A stretch of DNA of 6,308 nucleotides, from NCBI GenBank assembly GCA_025999315.1, contig BNXD01000071.1, forward strand, positions 1 to 6,308, read 5' to 3'. The position numbers and the translations under genes are program-made. Numbering within the stretch: the stretch's first letter is position 1; every line of letters starts with the position of its first letter. Of this stretch, positions 1 through 4,674 are shown one piece after another. This stretch comes from Bacteroidia bacterium (lineage in GTDB: Bacteria; Bacteroidota; Bacteroidia; Bacteroidales; Rikenellaceae). Under the pieces are notes generated by a model. That model had not been told where the DNA came from. It saw only the letters and a list, made by a program, of their open reading frames with translations, and did no database searches.

Positions 1-182
1 TCCGCGTCGGCAAGTTGTCAGAGGCCAAAATAGCTCACAAATAACTTCGGCGGAGAAGTCTAAGCAACCTCGGCGCTGTCGCTCGCTACTCCTCGGGTTC
101 CTTAACCCTCGTCGCTTGACGCTCACGACCCACGCGCCTCGCTTTACGCCTCCTCGCAATGGCGGCCGGGCTTCGCGCTTTC

Positions 183-350
183 TGAACAGCAGGGCGCAAC
201 AACACTCCCAAATCGCCCCACAGAGGCGAAGCATCCCCGGCATTGAGCCGAGGCGTTAAGCGAGCGGAGGGAATTGAGCGTCAAACGACGCCACTTGTTT
301 GACGACGTTAGGCTCTGAAGGAGACTAAAAGGAGGAGATTTGGCGTCGCA
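183..350 (-). repeat. Core block of the inverted repeat, left copy
   Basis: The reverse complement of this block aligns almost throughout with 4245-4408. Shared anchors are CGACGCCAAA, CTCCTCCTTTTAGT, CCTAACGTCGTCAAACA, GTGGCGTCG and CTCAATGCCGGGGATGCTTC. A small stem (CTC 313-315 with GAG 321-323) lies where the other copy has CCCC with GGGG, so pairing is kept while bases change. Copies of this kind should also occur elsewhere in the genome, which I infer but cannot test here. Confidence 0.8.
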
Positions 351-486
351 GCTCAATTTTCTCCAGGCGAGTAGCCGAGGCGAACAGCCGGGTGTTTTTG
401 GCTCGCAGAAAGACGCTCGCCTTACTCCTTCGCGCCTCGGCCATTTCGGGCGAGCCCGATGGCTCTCGGCTTGGCGTCGTTTGGTC

Positions 487-501
487 CTTTTTATAAAAAA
501 G
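487..501. other. AT-rich hairpin conserved in both repeat copies (left)
   Basis: CTTTTT (487-492) pairs with AAAAAG (496-501) around the loop ATA. It sits next to a CCGCCCCGCGCGCAGCGG word that is also next to the matching hairpin at 4174-4197, although the loop and outer stem differ. It could act as a transcription terminator reading in either direction or as part of a folded RNA. I cannot tell which. Confidence 0.45.
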
Positions 502-583
502 TAACCGCCCCGCGCGCAGCGGCTGGAAAGATCTCGAAACATGAACCAAACGTAAGGTTTACGGCAAAACGTTACCTGTTTTT

Positions 584-600
584 CGGCCTCACAGAGGTCG
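584..600. other. CGGCCTC/GAGGYCG hairpin, left copy
   Basis: CGGCCTC (584-590) pairs with GAGGTCG (594-600) around ACA, with one G-T wobble. A near-identical hairpin preceded by the same TTTT run lies at 6111-6127, with a fully paired stem. The match links this end of the left element with the short element in front of cvpA. Confidence 0.5.
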
Positions 601-750
601 GCCCAGCCGCAGCCACACTCTGCGCTTTTTGGGCGTGGGGCCGCAACCCAAGCCGTCGCGCCCTTCGCCTGTGGCTACGGGGCGAGGGTCGATGATGCGT
701 CCATCCGCTGGCTGCGAGCCACAAGGAACGGCCCTTTCACGACAGTTATA

Positions 751-782
751 ACATGTTTATATTTAGCAATATGACATGTTTA
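751..782. promoter_or_regulatory. Direct repeat ACATGTTTA upstream of the DUF4249 gene
   Basis: ACATGTTTA occurs at 751-759 and again at 774-782, a period of 23 bases or about two helical turns. Each copy contains the palindrome ACATGT. The stretch is AT-rich and lies just after the GC-rich repeat ends and 50-80 bases before the DUF4249 start. A weak -7-like TATATTTA (758-765) overlaps it. An ATGAAT (792-797) and ATTCAT (810-815) inverted pair follows. Together these could be a promoter with an operator, but this is a suggestion only. Confidence 0.3.
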
Positions 783-831
783 GTGAACGACATGAATCAA
801 TTAATTCGCATTCATATAAATAATTGACGCT

Positions 832-1608
832 ATGCCATCCATCAGAATCGGATATATTGCGGCGCTCCTCGGGGGGGCGCTGGCGGTCATGGCCTCGTGC
901 GAGAGGGTGATCGATCTGGACCTGCGCAGCTCGAGGCCGGTGGCGGTCGTCGAGGCCAACCTGTTTGCCGACTCGCTGTGCCGGGTGCGTGTTACCCGCA
1001 GCGTCGATTTCGGAGGCCCCGACCTGTTTCCGCCCGTTGCGGATGCCGTGGTCGTTCTGCGCGACAGCGTGGGGTTGTGCGACACTCTGGCTCAATGCGA
1101 GCCGGGCGTCTATCTGTCGCAAACGATCAGGGGTGTGGAGGGCGTCCGCTACGATCTGTCGGTGGAGTGTGGCGGCGAGCTCTACCTGGCTGCCTCGACC
1201 ATGCCACGCCGTGTGCCGCTCGACTCGATGCGTGTTACCGAGATGAAAATGTTTGGCGAAACGTTCCTGCAGCTGGTGCCTCACTACACCGATCCGGGGC
1301 AGACGGACAACTTCTACATGTTCGAGGTGGCCGTCAACGGCGTGTCGGACCACCGGATACACGCCTGGGGCAACACCTACACCATGGGGCAGGTCAATCA
1401 GACACCCATCAACCTGCACAAAGCCCAAAAGGGCGACCGGCTGAGCGTCGCGATGCTCTGCATCGACCACGGCGCCTACCTGTTCTACCACACGCTCGAC
1501 AGCAACGGCGGCATCTCTCCGGCCAACCCGGCCACGAATTTTTCGGGCGGATGTCTGGGCTATTTCAAGGCCTGCACCATTCAGACAATGGAGGCGACGG
1601 TAGAGTAG
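832..1608 (+). CDS. DUF4249 domain-containing outer-membrane lipoprotein
   Basis: This 258-residue protein fits the Bacteroidetes DUF4249 family, whose function is not known. A signal peptide ends in a lipobox at Cys23 (residues 17-23, LAVMASC), followed by ERVIDLDL, the usual DUF4249 opening. Further family-like features are a valine-rich beta strand (PVAVVEANL), a Thr-Met-Pro segment near residue 124 in the middle, a conserved DNFYMFEVAVNG stretch, and a C-terminal FYHTLDS...NPATNFSGGCLGYF block that I recognise as the family signature. It is predicted to be a lipid-anchored beta-rich envelope protein. In many Bacteroidetes such genes follow a TonB-dependent receptor gene; here the upstream side is repeat DNA, so this copy looks orphaned. 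The ATG at 832 is chosen because it gives a full signal peptide and has an AT-rich leader. The length is close to the family's usual 260-300 residues. The family assignment is by motif memory, not by search. Confidence 0.85.
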   Translation: MPSIRIGYIAALLGGALAVMASCERVIDLDLRSSRPVAVVEANLFADSLCRVRVTRSVDFGGPDLFPPVADAVVVLRDSVGLCDTLAQCEPGVYLSQTIRGVEGVRYDLSVECGGELYLAASTMPRRVPLDSMRVTEMKMFGETFLQLVPHYTDPGQTDNFYMFEVAVNGVSDHRIHAWGNTYTMGQVNQTPINLHKAQKGDRLSVAMLCIDHGAYLFYHTLDSNGGISPANPATNFSGGCLGYFKACTIQTMEATVE

Positions 1609-1647
1609 AGGCATATTTCAAAAAAGAACCGAAATTTGGTATAAAAA

Positions 1648-1669
1648 GACAATGGGTTGTCGGTTTTTT
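1648..1669 (+). terminator. Possible weak terminator after the DUF4249 gene
   Basis: GACAA (1648-1652) pairs with TTGTC (1657-1661) around TGGG, and GG plus six T residues follow at 1662-1669. The stem is only five base pairs. It lies 40 bases after the DUF4249 stop and runs straight into the -7 box of the next promoter. A short terminator embedded in the promoter would separate the two transcription units. Chance is also possible. Confidence 0.35.
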
Positions 1670-1671
1670 AC

Positions 1672-1679
1672 TACTTTTG
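1672..1679 (+). promoter_or_regulatory. Bacteroidetes -7 box for the lipoprotein/barrel operon
   Basis: TACTTTTG matches the Bacteroidetes sigma-ABfr -7 consensus TAnnTTTG exactly and is followed by C, as is common. Transcription would begin around 1686, leaving an AT-rich leader of about 45 bases with no Shine-Dalgarno motif before the ATG at 1731. I see no well-spaced -33 TTTG: the nearest TTG (1657-1659) is too close and TTTG at 1635-1638 is too far. Confidence 0.7.
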
Positions 1680-1730
1680 CACCCGCAATTTCCACCAAGC
1701 TATTAATCAATATCCAATCAAATTTCAATT

Positions 1731-2255
1731 ATGAAAAGACAACTTTTTTCTCTTATGGCAGTTGCAACGCTGGTGGCAACTCTGGTCGGCTGTGGCAAAA
1801 GCGAAGACCCCTCAAAGGCTCTTGATGTCAACAAGACCAACGGCACCGCCACCATCATCGGTTATATCTATTATAATCCCACCCAGGGCGGCGCCAACAT
1901 CGCCGTTCCCGCCTCGAACCTGTCGCCTCGCGTAACGTTCGACAACTATGTTTACAATCAGTCCGGTACGACCGACATCTCGGCCAACTTCCAGTATACC
2001 TCCAGCGCTGCTAATCCCGGTCAGTACACCGTCAAGGTTCCCGCACCTGCCACCGGAGCGCCGATGAGCGTTACGATCACCTTCAACGACTTCGCCGGAA
2101 CGCGGACTCCCAACGGCGGCGCCGCCGCCACTACCGGTATCTGGAATGCTCCTGCGTCGTACTTTACCTCTGCCACTGTAGTTGCAGGGGAGACCTGTTA
2201 CCTGGACGCCGTGTCCTACTCCTTCTCGCCCAGCACCATCATCAACATACAGTAG
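1731..2255 (+). CDS. Small putative surface lipoprotein, family not recognised
   Basis: I do not recognise a named family for this 174-residue protein. Residues 1-20 form a lipoprotein signal (MKRQLF, then a hydrophobic stretch) ending in a lipobox LVGC, with the lipidated Cys at 21. The mature start CGKSEDPS has acidic residues soon after the Cys, which resembles Bacteroidetes surface-export signals, so surface exposure is plausible. The remainder is rich in Thr, Ala, Asn, Gly and Pro, with alternating strands such as GTATIIGYIYYN near residues 38-49 and QYTVKVPAPATG near 103-114. This suggests an Ig-like or carboxypeptidase-regulatory-like beta sandwich. No catalytic motif is visible. It is followed 37 bases later by an outer-membrane barrel gene and has a promoter directly upstream, so the pair is probably co-transcribed. 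The start is fixed by the signal peptide and the promoter spacing. Confidence 0.8.
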   Translation: MKRQLFSLMAVATLVATLVGCGKSEDPSKALDVNKTNGTATIIGYIYYNPTQGGANIAVPASNLSPRVTFDNYVYNQSGTTDISANFQYTSSAANPGQYTVKVPAPATGAPMSVTITFNDFAGTRTPNGGAAATTGIWNAPASYFTSATVVAGETCYLDAVSYSFSPSTIINIQ

Positions 2256-2258
2256 CAG

Positions 2259-2271
2259 GCTGTCTAACAGC
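2259..2271 (+). other. Short intercistronic hairpin
   Basis: GCTGT (2259-2263) pairs with ACAGC (2267-2271) around CTA in the 37-base gap between the lipoprotein and barrel genes. No T run follows, only GTTTATTAG, so it is unlikely to be an efficient terminator. It might stabilise or separate the two halves of the message. Confidence 0.3.
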
Positions 2272-2292
2272 GTTTATTAGAAGACGATCAAA

Positions 2293-3177
2293 ATGAGAAA
2301 AATAATAATTTCATCGGTAGCCCTCGCGGCCATGCTCTTCGCCGGTGCGCAGATGGCAAGCGCCCAGGAGACCGAGCTGGTGAGCAAAAAGGGCATCAAG
2401 ATCCTTCCCCAACAGGGCGACATCGCTCTGGGATTGGACGCAACGCCGTTCTTCGGCTATTTGGGGAATTTCTTCTCGCAGTCGGGCAACAACTATATTC
2501 CCGAGCTCAACGGCGTCAACCAGACCATCTATCTGAAGTACTTCCTCACCTCGAAGAGCGCGCTTCGCCTCTCGCTGGGCTTCGACTTCCGCAATTATGT
2601 GGAGAAGGGTCTGGTGCCGGACGATTATGCAACCATGTATGACCCCCTGAATCCCAACCCTACCGCTATCGACGTAATGACAAATTCACAGAACGAATTC
2701 AACCTCACCGTAGGCTATGAGTTGCGTCGCGGTCGCGGTCGTGTTCAGGGCTTCTATGGCGTTCAGGCAGGCTTCGGATTCTCTTCGGGCAAGGAGAAAT
2801 ATACCTATGCCAACCCCATGACCGATGCCAATCAAACCCCGTCGACTTCTTATATCTATGGCAGCGGCTACTACTCGGCGACAACCCGCCCTCTGGAGAT
2901 GAAGAACCCCAGATCGCTGACCGCAGGTCTGGGCGGTTTTGTGGGTGTCGAATATTTCTTCGCTCCGTCGATCTCGCTTGCCGGTGAGCTCGGTCTGGGC
3001 TGGATATATACCTGGCACAACCAGGGCGGCCAGAATTACGAAACCGTGGAGACCTACAACCCTGCCCTGGGGACGATCAAGCTGGAGCAGCGTACCAACG
3101 GCTATGGCAACTACAACAACCGTGGCATCCTGGGTACCCAAACCTATGCGAACATAGCAGTGCTGTTCCATTTCTAA
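2293..3177 (+). CDS. Outer-membrane beta-barrel protein
   Basis: This 294-residue protein has a signal peptidase I signal: MRKIII, a hydrophobic core, then ASA with likely cleavage after residue 24, leaving QETELVSKKG. The mature part is built from alternating amphipathic strands rich in Gly and aromatic residues, for example IALGLDATPFFGYLGNFF, YLKYFLTSKSALRLSLGFDF, FNLTVGYELRRGRG, FYGVQAGFGFSSG and VGVEYFFAPSISLAGELGLG. The chain ends in a strand IAVLFHF with a terminal Phe, a common recognition signal for barrel assembly. The loops are long and rich in Asn, Tyr, Thr and Gln. This fits a small barrel with about 8-12 strands in the outer membrane. Whether it is a pore, an adhesin or a structural protein cannot be said. 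It is the second gene of an operon with the lipoprotein at 1731-2255 and ends 17 bases before a strong terminator. The family is assigned on architecture alone. Confidence 0.85.
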   Translation: MRKIIISSVALAAMLFAGAQMASAQETELVSKKGIKILPQQGDIALGLDATPFFGYLGNFFSQSGNNYIPELNGVNQTIYLKYFLTSKSALRLSLGFDFRNYVEKGLVPDDYATMYDPLNPNPTAIDVMTNSQNEFNLTVGYELRRGRGRVQGFYGVQAGFGFSSGKEKYTYANPMTDANQTPSTSYIYGSGYYSATTRPLEMKNPRSLTAGLGGFVGVEYFFAPSISLAGELGLGWIYTWHNQGGQNYETVETYNPALGTIKLEQRTNGYGNYNNRGILGTQTYANIAVLFHF

Positions 3178-3194
3178 CGGAGCGGTTGCGCTTT

Positions 3195-3238
3195 AACAAA
3201 AAACCTCCACCTGCCACAGCAGGTGGAGGTTTTTTGTT
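3195..3238. terminator. Strong rho-independent terminator, bidirectional
   Basis: A perfect 20-base stem (3195-3214 paired with 3219-3238) closes on the loop CACA. The GC core CCTCCACCTGC is flanked by six A residues on the left and six T residues on the right, so it can stop transcription from both directions. It lies 17 bases after the barrel gene stop and separates that operon from the HicAB locus. Confidence 0.95.
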
Positions 3239-3323
3239 GGTCGACACCACGCTTGGGAGTGATTTCAGACAAAAATAATAGAAAAAAGGCAGTTGTATAT
3301 CTGCAAAATAGAAATCGCAACAT

Positions 3324-3331
3324 TATCTTTG
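3324..3331 (+). promoter_or_regulatory. Bacteroidetes -7 box for hicAB
   Basis: TATCTTTG matches TAnnTTTG exactly. Transcription would begin near 3338, leaving a leader of about 20 bases before the GTG at 3357. No -33 TTTG at the right spacing is visible. HicAB operons are usually repressed by HicB, so an operator is expected close by, but I cannot point to one with confidence. Confidence 0.6.
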
Positions 3332-3356
3332 TATTGCAGAGCGAACGGTAAAAGTT

Positions 3357-3544
3357 GTGAAGTCAAACGAATTACACAGATTGATCCAAAGTCGGGACTG
3401 GACTGTCAAAAGGCAGACCGGCAGTCATGTGATCTATGAGAAAGACGGCCGGTTTATCCTGTTCCCAATCATGGCAGCAAGGAGGTTCATACCGGAATAG
3501 AGAAGAAGATCAAACGGGAGATGGAGCTCGAACAGACATCATAA
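3357..3544 (+). pseudogene. hicA: HicA-family mRNA interferase toxin, frameshifted
   Basis: From the GTG at 3357 the frame reads MKSNELHRLIQSRDW, then VKRQTGSHVIYEKDGRFILFP, which is the HicA dsRBD-like fold with the family's GSH catalytic-histidine motif (His24). The frame then diverges and stops at 3498-3500. In the next frame over, starting at the CCC at 3464-3466, the sequence continues as PNHGSKEVHTGIEKKIKREMELEQTS and stops at 3542-3544. That restores the normal HicA ending (NHGSKE, then a GT/GI-type segment and the final helix). One missing C in the run CCC at 3464-3466 explains everything. The repaired protein would be about 62 residues, the usual HicA length. HicA cleaves mRNA and tmRNA and is neutralised by HicB. 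The gene is either broken or affected by a sequencing error. The GTG start is chosen because it gives the usual MKS.EL opening and no ATG lies in frame just upstream. Confidence 0.8.
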
Positions 3545-3556
3545 AACACAAAGAAT

Positions 3557-3958
3557 ATGAAAACCATAAATGTCAGAATAGAACGAAACGTGGACGGCTT
3601 CGGGGTTTATGCCGAAAACGAAGTCTTCACAGGGATGGGGGACACTCTCGATATGGCTGTCAAAAACATGGTCGAGGGCATCGACCTGTATGTCGAGGCC
3701 ATGCGGGAAGCAGGCCTGTCTTATCCGTCATATCTGGAGGGCGACTACGGATTTGAATTCAAATACGACATGCAGAGCATGGTTGCCTATTATGCCGGAA
3801 TAATCGGATTTGCGGGATTGGAGAAGATAACCGGGATACATCAGAAGCAGTTAGGCTCTTATGCCAGAGGTGAAAGCACTCCGAGAAAGGAGCAAACCGA
3901 CCGGTTTATCGCCGGATTGCACAGGTTCGGCACAGAGCTCAAGGCCATATCTGTCTGA
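3557..3958 (+). CDS. hicB: HicB-family antitoxin with C-terminal helix-turn-helix
   Basis: This 133-residue protein starts 12 bases after the end of the repaired hicA frame. Residues 1-65 form the partial RNase H-like HicB fold: MKTINVRIERNVDGFGVYAE, then a GDTLDMAVKNMVEGIDLYVEAM helix. Residues 74-133 form an HTH-type DNA-binding domain (YYAGIIGFAGLEKITGIHQKQLG, then SYARGESTPRKEQ and a final helix). This two-domain plan is typical of Bacteroidetes HicB, whose N-terminal domain binds HicA and whose HTH represses the operon. The frame is intact, unlike its partner, so the antitoxin may persist alone as a DNA-binding repressor. The ATG has an AT-rich, Shine-Dalgarno-free leader (CACAAAGAAT). 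Confidence 0.88.
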   Translation: MKTINVRIERNVDGFGVYAENEVFTGMGDTLDMAVKNMVEGIDLYVEAMREAGLSYPSYLEGDYGFEFKYDMQSMVAYYAGIIGFAGLEKITGIHQKQLGSYARGESTPRKEQTDRFIAGLHRFGTELKAISV

Positions 3959-3982
3959 ATACTTGTGGAATGTCTGATGCGC

Positions 3983-4010
3983 CCGGGCACGTAAATGCAA
4001 CAGCGCCCGG
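3983..4010 (+). terminator. Possible terminator-like hairpin after hicB
   Basis: CCGGGC (3983-3988) pairs with GCCCGG (4005-4010) around a 16-base loop, and TTT follows. It lies 25 bases after the hicB stop, where a terminator would be expected. The loop is large and the T run short. It also marks the beginning of the right repeat element, so it may belong to that. Confidence 0.3.
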
Positions 4011-4173
4011 TTTCGTCGGTTGCGGCTCGGAGCCAGCGAAGGGCTGCCGCAAAAGGCTGATCCCGATGCCGTAAGGCGAGGGTGGGCGGGGAGTCAAAAA
4101 CAGGTAGCGTTCTTGCTTCGACCTTAAGTTTGTCCGTCGTCAAAGGTCTTTTGAGGCCGCTGCGCGCGGGGCG

Positions 4174-4197
4174 GTCCTTTTTGGCGTCAAAAAGGAC
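4174..4197. other. 10-bp AT-rich hairpin conserved in both repeat copies (right)
   Basis: GTCCTTTTTG (4174-4183) pairs perfectly with CAAAAAGGAC (4188-4197) around GCGT. A possible outer pairing of GGCGG (4170-4174) with CCGCC (4204-4208) would compete at its base. The same place in the left copy keeps a hairpin of the same AT-rich type with a different loop. Transcription termination in either direction is one possible role. Confidence 0.55.
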
Positions 4198-4205
4198 GAA
4201 AAACC

Positions 4206-4226
4206 GCCCGGCGGTGAGCGCCGGGC
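4206..4226. other. GC-rich hairpin in the right repeat
   Basis: GCCCGGCG (4206-4213) pairs with CGCCGGGC (4219-4226) around GTGAG, a perfect eight-base stem directly after the AT-rich hairpin. The left copy has diverged here and only part of the pairing survives. Confidence 0.45.
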
Positions 4227-4244
4227 TAAATTGCCTTGGTCCTC

Positions 4245-4408
4245 GCTACGACGCCAAACCTCCTCCTTTTAGTCCCCTTGCGGGGCCTAACGTCGTCAAA
4301 CAGGTGGCGTCGCTCTTCGCTCGGACCTGCGCCAATTTTGAACCGCCCATCGCTCAATGCCGGGGATGCTTCGCCTCTTCGAGGCGATCTGGAAGTGTTG
4401 TCGCGCTT
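4245..4408 (+). repeat. Core block of the inverted repeat, right copy
   Basis: This aligns with the reverse complement of 183-350, with scattered substitutions and indels. It contains the stem CCCC (4274-4277) with GGGG (4282-4285), which corresponds to a CTC/GAG stem in the left copy. The central part (about 4310-4355) is the most diverged; the two ends are the best conserved. Confidence 0.8.
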
Positions 4409-4476
4409 TCCGAACGAACGAACAAACGTATATGGCCTTTTGTGGCCCGCAGACGGCGGAGAGGCTGCCGGTGTTG

Positions 4477-4580
4477 GCGGGCAAAAAGATGCCCGCCTTC
4501 CTCCTCGTTGGCTTCGCCTTACTCCGAAGTTGGCGGGCAAAGGGACGCCCGCGAAGGAAAGCAAGCAGAGGGACGCTTGC
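4477..4580. repeat. Three iterated hairpins with a shared loop
   Basis: Three hairpins follow one another. The first is GCGGGCA/TGCCCGC (4477-4483 and 4490-4496). The second is GCGGGC/GCCCGC (4533-4538 and 4547-4552) with loop AAAGGGAC. The third is GCAAGC/GCTTGC (4561-4566 and 4575-4580) with loop AGAGGGAC. The first and third are followed by CTTCCTC. Between the second and third units both arms change together (GCGGGC to GCAAGC, GCCCGC to GCTTGC), which is a compensatory change. A related but poorly paired unit is at 401-420. This suggests selection on a folded structure. Confidence 0.6.
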
Positions 4581-4674
4581 CTTCCTCGCGCTACCTCGGC
4601 CGTAGCCCGCAAGCGGCCTGCGGCCCTCGCAACGCCTCTGTCGAAAGTCTACTGAGCCCGCTCCGGCCTCGAGG

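Larger units (their letters stand above)
1..735 (-). repeat. GC-rich mosaic intergenic repeat, left copy (no gene)
   Basis: I see no credible gene in this stretch. Read on the minus strand, about 183-350 and 473-582 match the plus strand of the element at 4098-4408, so the two copies are inverted relative to each other. Within the matches there are substitutions and small indels that move the reading frame, which argues against coding. Positions 401-420 (GCTCGC, AGAAAGAC, GCTCGC) resemble the hairpin units found near 4477-4580. Positions 1-182 are rich in CCTCG-type words and hold a small hairpin (GGGTT 95-99 with AACCC 104-108), but I could not align them convincingly. Positions 584-735 loosely resemble the short element at 6104-6240. 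Outer boundaries are approximate and the left one may lie outside the window. Confidence 0.7.
3970..4674 (+). repeat. GC-rich mosaic intergenic repeat, right copy (no gene)
   Basis: No credible gene lies between hicB and the rlmI stop. The plus strand at 4098-4200 and 4245-4408 aligns with the minus strand of the left element (473-582 and 183-350). The left copy carries an extra segment (about 351-460) between these blocks that is absent here. The right copy instead has three hairpin units downstream (4477-4580). The block 4029-4050 (GGAGCCAGCGAAGGGCTGCC) matches the reverse complement of about 6185-6206. The element runs directly up to the rlmI stop codon and includes the palindrome GCCTCGAGGC (4666-4675). 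The boundaries are approximate. Confidence 0.7.

Noticed and set aside
1..735. Insertion sequence or transposon
   Set aside because: No transposase frame, no terminal inverted repeats and no target duplication could be found. The region looks like non-coding repeats.
763..1614. Minus-strand open frame antisense to the DUF4249 gene
   Set aside because: It overlaps a gene with a signal peptide, lipobox and family motifs, and shows none itself.
3464..3470. Programmed ribosomal frameshift site in hicA
   Set aside because: The CCC run is not a classical slippery heptamer, no downstream pseudoknot is evident, and HicA is not known to use frameshifting. A simple one-base deletion or sequencing error is more likely.
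3436..3756. Plus-strand open frame of 106 codons spanning the end of hicA and start of hicB
   Set aside because: The frame matches neither hicA nor hicB, overlaps both, and arises from the shifted frame. Its translation is basic and motif-free.
4477..4580. CRISPR array
   Set aside because: The units are hairpins of changing sequence and uneven spacing, without identical repeats or unique spacers of constant length.
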